A stretch of 52,900 bases of DNA from Tolypothrix campylonemoides VB511288. GTDB taxonomy: Bacteria; Cyanobacteriota; Cyanobacteriia; Cyanobacteriales; Nostocaceae. The stretch is taken from positions 179,338 through 232,237 of the forward strand of contig JXCB02000039.1 in the NCBI GenBank assembly GCA_000828075.3, written 5' to 3'. Made by a program: the position numbers and the translations under genes. Below are positions 1 through 8,718 of the stretch, in pieces; within the stretch, counting starts at the first letter, position 1, and each line of letters starts with the position of its first letter. The notes under the pieces were generated by a model. The model was not told where the DNA came from, did not search any database, and saw nothing but the letters and a program-made list of their open reading frames with translations.

Positions 1-1
1 T

Positions 2-1081
2 AAAAAGTTCATATTCATTGCTGATTGTAAAGCAGGTGCGATTGCAACTCGCGCTCAAATTGCAGCAAATGGTGGGATTTATTGCTTCCCTGTGCCCATG
101 AGTGGACAACACCCCCAATATTTGAAGCAATGGGTACTAAACCCACCAGCAGAAATCCAGTCTATTCGTTTACCGCGACAAGATGAAGAAGAACCTGCTG
201 TGGGCAAGGGTTTTGAAGTGGAGTTAGGCAAGTTTTGGTTCAATGAAGAAACTAACAAGTGGGTACGTTGGCATGAACGCTTCTTAGTAGTTTATTCCCA
301 AAGCCTTGCAGCATCAATGATACGTGGTCAACAGCAACGCATCAATAGCGCTCAAACAGCTCTCAATAAATTAGCCGCAAAACCAGGAGAAGATCCACAA
401 GCATTAGCGCATAAAGTTGAAAACATACTTGAGCGCTATCGTGTCAAAGATTTCTTCAATACGACAATTACAGAACAAATCACTCAACAGACTCGTCATG
501 TCGGACGAGGACGACCATCAAAAAATTCTCCCACTGAATCGGTAACCAGTATTTGCCTTCAACTTCATATCCAGCTTCAAAATGCTGCAATCGAGTGCGC
601 AGAAACCTTGGCAGGGTGGCGATTGTATGTCACTAACGCGCCAATTACTCAACTGAGTCTCTCTCAAGCCGTGACGTATTACCGAGACGAATGGCTTTTA
701 GAGAGAGGATTTCACCGTTTTAAACGCGGTTGTTTGCCAGCCCTACCCGTTTACTTCCAAAACCAAAAACGAATTATTGGCTTAATGTTTTTGTTGAACA
801 TCGCTTTGCGGGTATTTACCTTAATGGAGTTTGTGGTACGACAGGCACTTATAGACACTCAACAATCTTTGGCTGGTCTTTACGATGGCAATCCCAAGCG
901 AAAAACTGACCGCCCATCTACTGAAAAAATGCTTAAAGCTTTTTGTAACTTAACTCTTTATTTCTTACCTGATTCTACCATCTTCATCACACCAATTAAC
1001 GCACTTCAAAAACAAATTCTTTGTTTAATGAAAATGCCACAGTCCCTTTATCAGGTAGCTCCGGTAGGTACTTCGACGTAA
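2..1081 (+). mobile_element. Transposase, IS4-superfamily (IS1634-like), 5' end outside window
   Basis: The reading frame is open from the first bases of the window, so the N-terminus lies outside; an internal ATG at 92 is not the true start. About 359 residues are visible. The C-terminal part contains YRDEWLLERGFHRFK, which fits the Y-R-E-K signature of DDE transposases of the IS4 superfamily, followed by hydrophobic helices usual in this group. The layout resembles IS1634-type proteins common in cyanobacteria; that family assignment is from memory. The stop is at 1079-1081. No terminal inverted repeat could be recognised after the stop, so the right end of the element is not defined. It lies just left of CRISPR array 1 and may have removed or displaced the array's leader. 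Confidence 0.8.
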
Positions 1082-1143
1082 TTTTTCGATTTATAAAGAA
1101 TAACAAACGGAATTGAAGTCCGATTTCAATATTAACCAATATC

Positions 1144-1326
1144 CGTGTAATACACGCTAATCTGAGCCTTGAATAGCACTGCTTTATCGTGTATTACACG
1201 GCAGTTCTGATCTATGTAATACGCTCGCTCATGAATTGATTTCCCATGTAATATACGGATTCTCGGGGCTGGGTTTACCATGTATTACACCTAGGCTCTC
1301 AATCCCCTTTTTCCACGTATTACACG
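1144..1326. repeat. Cluster of six 13-bp near-palindromes
   Basis: Six copies of a 13-mer related to CGTGTAATACACG lie at 1144-1156, 1188-1200, 1213-1225, 1245-1257, 1279-1291 and 1314-1326. The first two have perfect 6-bp inverted arms around one central base (A in one, T in the other); the others carry one to several changes but keep the GTAWTA core. Start-to-start spacing is 44, 25, 32, 34 and 35 bp. The cluster sits between the transposase stop and CRISPR array 1. It looks like a row of operator sites or an unrecognised short repeat array. No gene start follows directly. Confidence 0.75.
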
Positions 1327-1417
1327 GAGGGGTTTTTAGCCGATCCACAATCGCATTGAAACCTTACCCTGTCAGGCATTAATTCCTCTCTCCCTTCAAA
1401 AATAAGCGAACGTACAG

Positions 1418-1881
1418 TAACGGGGATGGAAACGTTAAGTAAGGCTCTTTCATCTGCGGGTCGAATTCCCGCAAAAGTCAACTTTACAAACCCTCTTCCC
1501 CTAAAGGGGATGGAAACTTACTGGTTGAGCCTCCAGAGGGGGAGTTACAAGGACTTTACAAACCCTCTTCCCCTAACGGGGATGGAAACATCAAGTATTG
1601 CTTACCTTCTTCTTCGAGAGCGACCTTTACAAACCCTCTTCCCCTAACGGGGATGGAAACCCTAGTACATCATTAACCCTAGCTATTGTCTCATTACTTT
1701 ACAAACCCTCTTCCCCTAACGGGGATGGAAACATTACATCATCGACTGTGTTGTCATTGGTTATATCGGGCAGCTTTACAAACCCTCTTCCCCTAACGGG
1801 GATGGAAACACCATCTCCGGTATATCTGGCTCCCTGGATGAACAGCTTTACAAACCCTCTTCCCCTAACGGGGATGGAAAC
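1418..1881 (+). CRISPR. CRISPR array 1: seven 36-bp repeat units, first one truncated
   Basis: Full repeats occur at 1482-1517, 1554-1589, 1625-1660, 1697-1732, 1774-1809 and 1846-1881; 1418-1433 is only the last 16 bp of a repeat. The repeat begins CTTTACAAACCC and ends GGGGATGGAAAC, with a CCCC-TAAC-GGGG hairpin. The GAAAC end implies crRNA on the plus strand with an 8-nt ATGGAAAC tag. Spacers are 48, 36, 35, 36, 41 and 36 bp. The repeat at 1482 differs by one base (CTAAAGGGG). Decay is at the left end, where the leader would be expected. The repeat is unrelated to that of array 2. No cas gene adjoins it. Confidence 0.93.
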
Positions 1882-1912
1882 TGAAGGGCTTATCCCACAA
1901 AAAAAGTTTCGC

Positions 1913-1951
1913 GTTGTACCCCCAATCCCCAATCCCTAATCCCCAGTCCCC
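1913..1951. repeat. Heptamer-type tandem repeat (CCCCAAT/CCCCAGT)
   Basis: Degenerate tandem of CCCCAAT, CCCTAAT and CCCCAGT units between CRISPR array 1 and the Uma2 gene. The same family recurs near 19903, 23541, 30800-30940, 44559, 46415, 46508, 49436 and 49532, always between genes. Such short tandemly repeated heptamers are typical of filamentous cyanobacteria. Confidence 0.8.
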
Positions 1952-1952
1952 T

Positions 1953-2603
1953 TCACTGATTAAATGTCGCCAGTAACCAACGACTAATAGCGCCATCATC
2001 TTCAGTTTGAGAACGCCTGAGGGCTTCTTCAACTAAGGCAATTTCCAATCCTGGTAAGACTTGAGATTCCTGAATAAGAGTACTTTCTGTTTCAGACAAA
2101 GAAGAAGCAATAACCTTGCTAGCATTGACATCAACAACCCAATACTCTTGGACTCCCAAGCGTTGGTAAAGTTTTTGTTTGCGTTCCGTATCGTCTTCCA
2201 AAGATGAAGCTGCAATCTCAACAACTAAAGTGGGTGGATTTGACTCATTGAGATTGACGGGAGAATTATTTCGGGGAGGAAATTTCAAATTGTTTCCAAT
2301 ATAAAAAGCAATATCAGGTTGGGTACCGCGAATTCTAGCTTTTCTAAAAGTAGTATTTGTTAGCTCTTTAATGGAAATATTTTTGATAGCTGCATACAAT
2401 ACAATTACGGTTGAAACAATAGAATTATCACGACCGTGTGCAGAACCTAATGCAGCTATCTCAATTCTCATGTAGCCTTGGTCGTAATAAAATCTACCAC
2501 TTTCCAAGGTTGGATCATCCGCAAAAGTTAAAAACTCTTCCCACGTCGCCTCAACCCAGGTATCAGTGGGAATAGTATCTATGGTAGGGAGGGGATTAAC
2601 CAT
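1953..2603 (-). CDS. Uma2-family (DUF820) putative endonuclease
   Basis: 216 aa. It matches the cyanobacterial Uma2/DUF820 proteins, which have a PD-(D/E)XK nuclease fold and no established role. Family landmarks are QPDIAFYIG around residue 95, then PTLVVEIAASS and, near the C-terminus, LGVQEYWVVD, the usual beta-strand block after the catalytic site. The frame reads from ATG at 2603 (MVNPLPTIDT). It lies between CRISPR array 1 and the GH57 gene, only 39 bp from the latter's stop, so both may share a minus-strand transcript. Two more Uma2 paralogues lie at 41914-42600 and 48686-49270. Confidence 0.85.
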   Translation of the reverse strand: MVNPLPTIDTIPTDTWVEATWEEFLTFADDPTLESGRFYYDQGYMRIEIAALGSAHGRDNSIVSTVIVLYAAIKNISIKELTNTTFRKARIRGTQPDIAFYIGNNLKFPPRNNSPVNLNESNPPTLVVEIAASSLEDDTERKQKLYQRLGVQEYWVVDVNASKVIASSLSETESTLIQESQVLPGLEIALVEEALRRSQTEDDGAISRWLLATFNQ

Positions 2604-2642
2604 ACCTGTGAATTTCCTGCTGTGTCTTCTCTGCTATTTAGC

Positions 2643-4145
2643 CTAGCTTACTTTCAGCAGCGCTTCACCCCGCCGATAAAGTTCACGAGCAAAATCAGTC
2701 CACATTCCTTGTCCCCAATACCGGAAACAACTTGTTTGCAATAATAAGTTGTACAGCAAGGCTTTTTGATAAGCAGAACTTTGTGTTACTGAAGCATCTT
2801 GCTGCACTAATGAATCATATTTCTCATGAAACAAAGCGCTCAGTTTCTTCATCGGATCTAAGACATTTTCGTAGCCTTGAACCCAACTTAAAGAATTTGT
2901 CCAAGAAGCACCATCCATGTGAAATTGATGGTCTGTTTCTTTTAATTCTGCGATCGCCTTTTCTACTGCTTCTGGTGTAGCATTTTCTGAGTCTACTCGC
3001 TGCCAAATTTTGTGTTGTTGTACAGCTTGACAAGTCGGATAATCATCAGGATTAGCACCAGCCGCCTCAATCAATTCCAAATATTCGGTACCATTAAGTG
3101 CAACCACTCCGGAATGATTACCTCCTGAATCGCGAATTTCATGATATACCCTAAACAAATCGCGGGGATATTCATTCATCATCACGCCGCCATTTTCCCC
3201 ATCGGCAATTTGCGTAACTAAAGAAGGAATGCTCACATTTCCAATTTGCTGTTTCCCTCTTCCTTTTGCCTCAAAATAGGGCTGCATTTGAGCTACTAAT
3301 TTTGTATCGGAACCTTGGGTTTTAATTAATGCTGTGATGCTGATAGTTTCACCCTGAGAATTGCGGGCAACCAACCGATTCGGGATATATTTATCGTCAT
3401 GGTGTAGCCCAGAACCATCCAGACGTTCTACTGAATGTTCTTGTACCATCAACCAACGATACCCGCATTCTTTCAAAGCTTTGATATATTCAAACAGCGT
3501 ATCTGGGTGATTGGGTAAGTGCATTTCTGGCGGAGAAAAGCCCTTCACTCGCTTAAGGGCATCATAGCCAAAAATTGCTGCAAAATAATGTTGCCAGGCT
3601 TGAATATGCAGTTTAATGTCAGGAATTGGTGTGGAAGGAATAACCGCATGACTCCACATAGTTCCTAACCATTCAATATGCGGTTGATATTGGGGATCAC
3701 AGGTAATGCGTTTGAGGTTGTTGAGGATATCCTCTCGTCCCATTTGTCGTAATCCCCACAACAAATTACCCGAATAATCGAGCATAATTCGAGGATTGCA
3801 ACCTTCGGATATGAGTTGAGGGATAAAATCTCCCATACGGCTGTAGCACCAAGCAAATGGTTCTGCGTTATGGTTATCTCCTTGGTTAGGATGTTCAAAC
3901 ATATACTGGAGATTACTGATGAGTTCTCCATTCCCACCAGCAGGTATTGTTGGTTGATGCATATGCAGGGCGCAAGCAAACCCAGCCGTGATATTTTCTA
4001 AGCGCAGATTTGTGTTATTTAAAAACACAGGATTATCCTGTTGAACCACCGAACGAATTTCTCCTTCCCAGCCGCAAATATTTGGCAATCCTGTCCGCAA
4101 TTCTTCTAAAACAGGTAAGTTCGCAAATGGTGTTGTTGCAGTCAT
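2643..4145 (-). CDS. Glycoside hydrolase family 57 protein
   Basis: 500 aa. The N-terminal part carries the GH57 signature HMHQP (residues 61-65), and GFSPPEMHLP follows around 202-211, where E207 is placed like the catalytic nucleophile of the family. GH57 enzymes act on alpha-glucans (amylases, branching enzymes, pullulanases). The exact substrate cannot be read here; the protein belongs to a cyanobacterial subgroup usually left as a family-level call. No signal peptide is seen, so it is probably cytoplasmic and linked to glycogen turnover. ATG at 4145 is followed by a normal soluble N-terminus. The 33-aa peptide gene lies 24 bp upstream on the same strand. Confidence 0.85.
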   Translation of the reverse strand: MTATTPFANLPVLEELRTGLPNICGWEGEIRSVVQQDNPVFLNNTNLRLENITAGFACALHMHQPTIPAGGNGELISNLQYMFEHPNQGDNHNAEPFAWCYSRMGDFIPQLISEGCNPRIMLDYSGNLLWGLRQMGREDILNNLKRITCDPQYQPHIEWLGTMWSHAVIPSTPIPDIKLHIQAWQHYFAAIFGYDALKRVKGFSPPEMHLPNHPDTLFEYIKALKECGYRWLMVQEHSVERLDGSGLHHDDKYIPNRLVARNSQGETISITALIKTQGSDTKLVAQMQPYFEAKGRGKQQIGNVSIPSLVTQIADGENGGVMMNEYPRDLFRVYHEIRDSGGNHSGVVALNGTEYLELIEAAGANPDDYPTCQAVQQHKIWQRVDSENATPEAVEKAIAELKETDHQFHMDGASWTNSLSWVQGYENVLDPMKKLSALFHEKYDSLVQQDASVTQSSAYQKALLYNLLLQTSCFRYWGQGMWTDFARELYRRGEALLKVS

Positions 4146-4169
4146 AATGATTATCTCAATTTTTAGATT

Positions 4170-4271
4170 TTATTGAAAGAAGAAACCAGCAACCAGAAGC
4201 GGTAACAGCAGAAGGACAGACACAATCAAGACGAGAGTTCCCGGATCAATCTTAATTTGTGGATCGCGCAT
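4170..4271 (-). CDS. 33-aa single-span membrane peptide
   Basis: The minus strand from 4271 reads MRDPQIKIDPGTL followed by a strongly hydrophobic stretch (VLIVSVLLLLPLLVAGFFF) and stops after Q33. An AAGAG ribosome-binding sequence lies 6 bp before the ATG. The plan (short charged N-terminus, one membrane helix, almost no tail) resembles small photosynthetic-membrane peptides of cyanobacteria, but it matches none I can name (not PetG, PetN, PsbM, PsbT or PsbX). It is 24 bp upstream of the GH57 gene on the same strand. The start signal and clean hydrophobic profile make it likely real. Confidence 0.6.
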   Translation of the reverse strand: MRDPQIKIDPGTLVLIVSVLLLLPLLVAGFFFQ

Positions 4272-4619
4272 TTTACACTCTTTTGGATAAGAAATATTAC
4301 AAACGGCTCACTACTTTTTTAGTATTTTTACTTACTTGCAGTTTGACTTAGATCACAAAGCTAACACAATGTTTAGCAACTTAAACTTTTATTAGACTCA
4401 TCAGGTTAATAGTATACCTAGTATAAGGTTTAATCAATAGTTTTTTAATTTATCAAAAAATAATTTGAGTAATTCGGTACAAATTTTGTACAAATTGTGC
4501 CTAATCTGCTTTAAAATTAGGCTTTTATCTGATGATTGTAGAACGTTTAGTGAAGAGCAATTATAATTAATTTCATTCGAGCAAAATCATTAACTTTTAG
4601 AGTTGCCAGGAGAAGATTC
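4272..4619. other. AT-rich intergenic region, probable divergent promoters
   Basis: About 350 bp between the divergent 33-aa peptide gene and the 171-aa membrane gene. It is rich in A and T and holds no frame with a plausible start and length. An AGGAGAAG ribosome-binding site lies just before the ATG at 4620. No operator or RNA gene was recognised. Confidence 0.5.
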
Positions 4620-5135
4620 ATGACTCAAGATTACTCAGCAAAATGGTGGGCAGTATTTATATGTATTGCTTTTATCGAAGCAGTATTGCTCAGTCTGTTA
4701 ATTTCTAGACAACCGACTCCACTACTATTTGTAGCAATCATTGCGATCGCATTTTTGTTGTTTCTCATTCCTCAGCTTGATGAGGTTATTGCATTGACTT
4801 TTGATAGAGGAAAGCTAGAAACTAAGATAAATTCAGTTGCTAAGAAAGTCTCTACAACTAAGGCAAGAACTGACAAGCTAGTTTTGTTATCTATGTCAAA
4901 ATCGATGTATGATACTCTTAAGAAACTTGCAGCAGGAAGCTTTAGTCCTTATCAAATAAGTGATGTTCTAGAAAGAGAACTTTATCACCTTAAGGATTTA
5001 GGGTATATAGAAGTAGGTAGAATTCGTGACATTCCCTATGAAGGTAATAATCTTTCAGAATACCTGAAAGTAACAGATTCTGGTAAGCAATTTATCGAAC
5101 TTCGTAAGAGTGTAGAGGAAGAAAGTAAAGGTTAA
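4620..5135 (+). CDS. Two-span membrane protein with winged-helix-like C-terminal domain
   Basis: 171 aa, preceded by a good ribosome-binding site (AGGAGAAG). Residues about 10-28 and 33-52 form two membrane spans. The rest is soluble and charged: a helical linker, then SMYDTLKKLAAGSFSPYQISDVLERELYHLKDLGYIEV, a helix-turn-strand pattern like a winged helix (the motif is given only as an outline here: residues about 98-135). The tail has YLKVTDSGKQFIEL, as in winged-helix wings. I do not recognise a named family. It could be a membrane-anchored sensor or regulator beside the CRISPR and IS zone; this is inference. Confidence 0.65.
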   Translation: MTQDYSAKWWAVFICIAFIEAVLLSLLISRQPTPLLFVAIIAIAFLLFLIPQLDEVIALTFDRGKLETKINSVAKKVSTTKARTDKLVLLSMSKSMYDTLKKLAAGSFSPYQISDVLERELYHLKDLGYIEVGRIRDIPYEGNNLSEYLKVTDSGKQFIELRKSVEEESKG

Positions 5136-5355
5136 TGTTAACTTGATTTAGTTAACCCACGGAAATCTACAGTTAATTTTCTTTAAGTGTGACGTGACAA
5201 CTTATATGTGGTTTGAGTTATGTAACTCACACCTCAAAGAGCGAAAAATTGCTTAACGACACCACGAAATCTTAGCAATATAGGACTCGTTCATTAGACT
5301 TCTTGCACAAATAGCACTAAATATATAGCGGTTTTGGTGTTGTATGAAATATAGC

Positions 5356-6815
5356 TCTTGTGGGGTGGGCATCTTGCCATTGGTGTCAAGTTAAGAAAAA
5401 TGGATTTGTGTCAAGAGTGGGAAACTCAATAGTAAAACTCAACACAGTGGTGTTGATACTAATCATGAGTAAACCCCGCAAAAAACAAGGAAATCCAGAT
5501 TTTCGGCATCGAGTCAGCGTACCTGCCCCATCAAGCCAAGAGATAGAATCGAGGCTGTTTGAATTAATCACTCCAGGGACATTTGCCAATCTCAAAGGGG
5601 TAAAAGACAAAGAGCGTAGCTTGCGCGATCGTGTACTAACCCTACCAGTGATGGCAGCAATAGTATTGAGTCTAGTGTATCGACAAATACAGCATTTAAC
5701 AGATGTGCTGCGCTGCTTGGAAGTAGAAGGGCTGATGTGGGTTGAGGCAATGCAGGTGAGTCGGCAAGCTTTATCTCAACGCCTTGGGAGTATGCCCGCT
5801 CAGTTGTTTATCAAGCTGTTTGAGCAAGTAATAGAGCGTTTAACAGCCAAGAAAAACAAGATTGAAATTGCACCAATGTGGGCATCTGTAGCATCATCAT
5901 TTAGTGCAGTATGGATTGCAGATGCATCGACATTGGAAGCAGTCAAAAAACATTTGGGGCAACTTCAACAAAAAACAGGTGCAGTATTAGGGGGTAAGAT
6001 GCTGATGGTAGTGGAAGCATTTAGCCATCGCCCAGTTGCAGCGTTTTTCGATGCCGACGCAAAACGCAATGAAACCAAGTGGTGGTCGGCACTACTAGAG
6101 CGCTTGCCAGTGGGTGGTTTACTCATAACAGATATGGGCTTCTACGGATTTGAGTGGTTTGATACCCTAACTGAGCAAGGAAAATATGTCTTAACTAGAC
6201 AAAAAGCCAAGGTGCGCTATCAAGTAGTGCGCCGCCTTTCGAGTGGTTCTCACTATAAAGACGAAATTATTCAAATGGGACTTCACCATACTGATCCATG
6301 TCGCTACCCGATGCGACAAGTCTCTGTATTATGGGGTCAAACTTGGTATCATTACTTAACTAATGTTCTTGACCCACAACAACTTTCTCCACAGCAAGTT
6401 TGTGATTTGTATCGCCGACGTTGGCAAATCGAAGATGCATTTTTACTGACTAAACGTTTGTTGGGTTTATCTTATCTGTGGGTTGGTGGCACTAATGGTG
6501 TGCAGATGCAAGTCTATGCTACTTGGATTTTTTACGCAGTACTCAATGATTTGTGTGCCGATGTCGCTGTGGCTTTGCAGCAGCCCTTAGAACGTATTTC
6601 GCTGGAAATGGTCTTTCGCAGCTTGTATTTTTTCCATCGCGCACGATCGCACAACCCATTATTACAACTCATTCCTTGGTTGGTTGAGCATCATCGCTCT
6701 ATGGGCTTGGTAAAAGCCGTTCGTCAACGACACCGACGAACGGCTGCTAGGTCACTTGACATCTGGGCATCGGCCTTAACTTGACACCAATGGCGGGGAC
6801 GCCCACCCCACAAGA
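5356..6815 (+). mobile_element. Complete IS4-family insertion sequence (1,460 bp)
   Basis: Imperfect terminal inverted repeats of about 40 bp bound the element: left 5356-5395, right 6775-6815. Both start TCTTGTGGGGTGGGC from the outside and share CCATTGGTGTCAAGTTAAG on the inside, with a divergent 7-bp block between. The transposase stop lies within the right repeat. The flanks (ending ATATAGC on the left, starting TAAATAA on the right) show no target duplication, so it may be old or the ends may have recombined. It lies between the membrane gene at 4620 and CRISPR array 2. Confidence 0.85.
5465..6784 (+). CDS. IS4-family transposase
   Basis: About 439 aa from ATG at 5465 (MSKPRKKQGNPDF); an upstream in-frame start at 5360 lies inside the terminal repeat and is unlikely. 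DDE features: IADASTLEAV (first Asp), LLITDMGFYGFEWF (second Asp) and CDLYRRRWQIEDAF, which contains the YREK-type signature with the catalytic Glu. The central LGGKMLMVVEAF strand is usual for this group. The frame is intact, so the element may still be active. Stop TGA lies inside the right inverted repeat. Confidence 0.9.
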   Translation: MSKPRKKQGNPDFRHRVSVPAPSSQEIESRLFELITPGTFANLKGVKDKERSLRDRVLTLPVMAAIVLSLVYRQIQHLTDVLRCLEVEGLMWVEAMQVSRQALSQRLGSMPAQLFIKLFEQVIERLTAKKNKIEIAPMWASVASSFSAVWIADASTLEAVKKHLGQLQQKTGAVLGGKMLMVVEAFSHRPVAAFFDADAKRNETKWWSALLERLPVGGLLITDMGFYGFEWFDTLTEQGKYVLTRQKAKVRYQVVRRLSSGSHYKDEIIQMGLHHTDPCRYPMRQVSVLWGQTWYHYLTNVLDPQQLSPQQVCDLYRRRWQIEDAFLLTKRLLGLSYLWVGGTNGVQMQVYATWIFYAVLNDLCADVAVALQQPLERISLEMVFRSLYFFHRARSHNPLLQLIPWLVEHHRSMGLVKAVRQRHRRTAARSLDIWASALT

Positions 6816-6962
6816 TAAATAATTTATAGCGGCAAGTTTTATTATCGGTAATTTGCCGGACTTGATATAAATCTGTAATTCATCCAAACCAGAAGCGCTA
6901 TATTTCTTGGAAATCCTTTAGTAGACGCGATCGCCTGTTACGCCAAGCATATTTATTATTAT

Positions 6963-8718
6963 GTTTCAATCCCTGATAGGGATTCGTAGAAATTGTAACT
7001 TTATCAAAAGTCTTTCTGTGGAGGTAGAAAATTTGTTTCAATCCCTGATAGGGATTCGTAGAAATTGTAACCTTTGGAGTACGCCGCCTCGACGCACGAG
7101 GGCATCGCAGTTTCAATCCCTGATAGGGATTCGTAGAAATTGTAACTCCTCAATCCCAGTGGGTATCGTCCTCCCTTGTTGGGTTTCAATCCCTGATAGG
7201 GATTCGTAGAAATTGTAACGAAATTAGGCGACTCCATTACCCAAGAAGAAGCTGTTTCAATCCCTGATAGGGATTCGTAGAAATTGTAACTATTTACTGC
7301 GGCTCCTTTACCCAACACGTCAATTTTGTTTCAATCCCTGATAGGGATTCGTAGAAATTGTAACGTGGGTAGTACAGGCTTTAGTGATAATAGATGGGTT
7401 TCAATCCCTGATAGGGATTCGTAGAAATTGTAACCTTCTTGTTGCTTAGTTCCATCTAAAGGAATTCCGTTTCAATCCCTGATAGGGATTCGTAGAAATT
7501 GTAACCTCCTTTCTCCTTCTAATGTAATAACCTATGATACTTGTTTCAATCCCTGATAGGGATTCGTAGAAATTGTAACATGAGCTTTCTATTTATGCTT
7601 TTATGTGGTACAGGTTTCAATCCCTGATAGGGATTCGTAGAAATTGTAACATCAGCTTATTGATTTTGAGGCTGATAAACACTTGTTTCAATCCCTGATA
7701 GGGATTCGTAGAAATTGTAACAAAAGCTTTAAAAGAGCATACAGATAAAATAGCAGTTTCAATCCCTGATAGGGATTCGTAGAAATTGTAACAAGTACCC
7801 TGATTTTTAGAGAATGCTCCAATCATGTTTCAATCCCTGATAGGGATTCGTAGAAATTGTAACAAAGCATTGCTGCCGAGTACTTAGCCGATTTACGTGT
7901 TTCAATCCCTGATAGGGATTCGTAGAAATTGTAACTCCCGCTTGTATCACGATGGCAAAATTATTAGATCCGGTTTCAATCCCTGATAGGGATTCGTAGA
8001 AATTGTAACCAACAATCCGTTGATGTACAACCCTTACTATGACGTTTCAATCCCTGATAGGGATTCGTAGAAATTGTAACGAGAGAGAGAAGCTTTTTAA
8101 CTTTGTTAAAGAAAAGTTTCAATCCCTGATAGGGATTCGTAGAAATTGTAACTCCCGTAATACGCCAGGACAACTGCCTAAGAGTTTCAATCCCTGATAG
8201 GGATTCGTAGAAATTGTAACTGAATGGCGGCTCTGGGCGTACCTTGTGATACTTGTTTCAATCCCTGATAGGGATTCGTAGAAATTGTAACTCTTGTACG
8301 AAATCTCAAGAGCTTCAATTCCAGCAGTTTCAATCCCTGATAGGGATTCGTAGAAATTGTAACAAACCCATCCCAAACGAGTATCACATCCCATCTGTTT
8401 CAATCCCTGATAGGGATTCGTAGAAATTGTAACTTCGAGTAGGCAAAGTTGGTAGGGAGTCAGGTTGGTTTCAATCCCTGATAGGGATTCGTAGAAATTG
8501 TAACCTCTATAAGAGTTTGATACCGAATAAGAACATTTGTTTCAATCCCTGATAGGGATTCGTAGAAATTGTAACCCGTTCTTGAGATGGACGCGCTAAA
8601 AGATGCTGAAGTTTCAATCCCTGATAGGGATTCGTAGAAATTGTAACCGTTTATCCTCGGTTATCTCCTGACAAAATATTTGTTTCAATCCCTGATAGGG
8701 ATTCGTAGAAATTGTAAC
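6963..8718 (-). CRISPR. CRISPR array 2: 25 identical 37-bp repeats, 24 spacers
   Basis: Repeats start at 6963, 7035, 7110, 7183, 7254, 7328, 7398, 7469, 7543, 7614, 7685, 7756, 7827, 7899, 7973, 8044, 8116, 8184, 8255, 8327, 8397, 8468, 8539, 8611 and 8682. All appear identical: plus-strand GTTTCAATCCCTGATAGGGA, then TTCGTAGAAATTGTAAC. Spacers are 31-38 bp, mostly 34-35. On the minus strand the repeat ends AGGGATTGAAAC, with a 7-bp AATCCCT/AGGGATT hairpin, so crRNAs are inferred to come from the minus strand with an ATTGAAAC tag and the leader at the right. That puts the newest spacer beside 8682 and cas6 just beyond the leader. The uniform repeats suggest a maintained array. Confidence 0.97.

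Noticed and set aside
1457-1473. GCGGG-TCGAATT-CCCGC, like a tRNA T-arm, within the first spacer of array 1
   Set aside because: No acceptor, D or anticodon arm around it, and the loop is shifted against the TTCRA consensus; it may be a spacer taken from a tRNA-like source, but no tRNA gene is here.
1426-1939. Frames with repeated FTNPLPLTGMET across CRISPR array 1
   Set aside because: Same artefact: translation of the 36-bp repeat.
5346-6825. Target-site duplication for the IS4-type element
   Set aside because: The flanks ATATAGC and TAAATAA do not match at any likely length; none is claimed.
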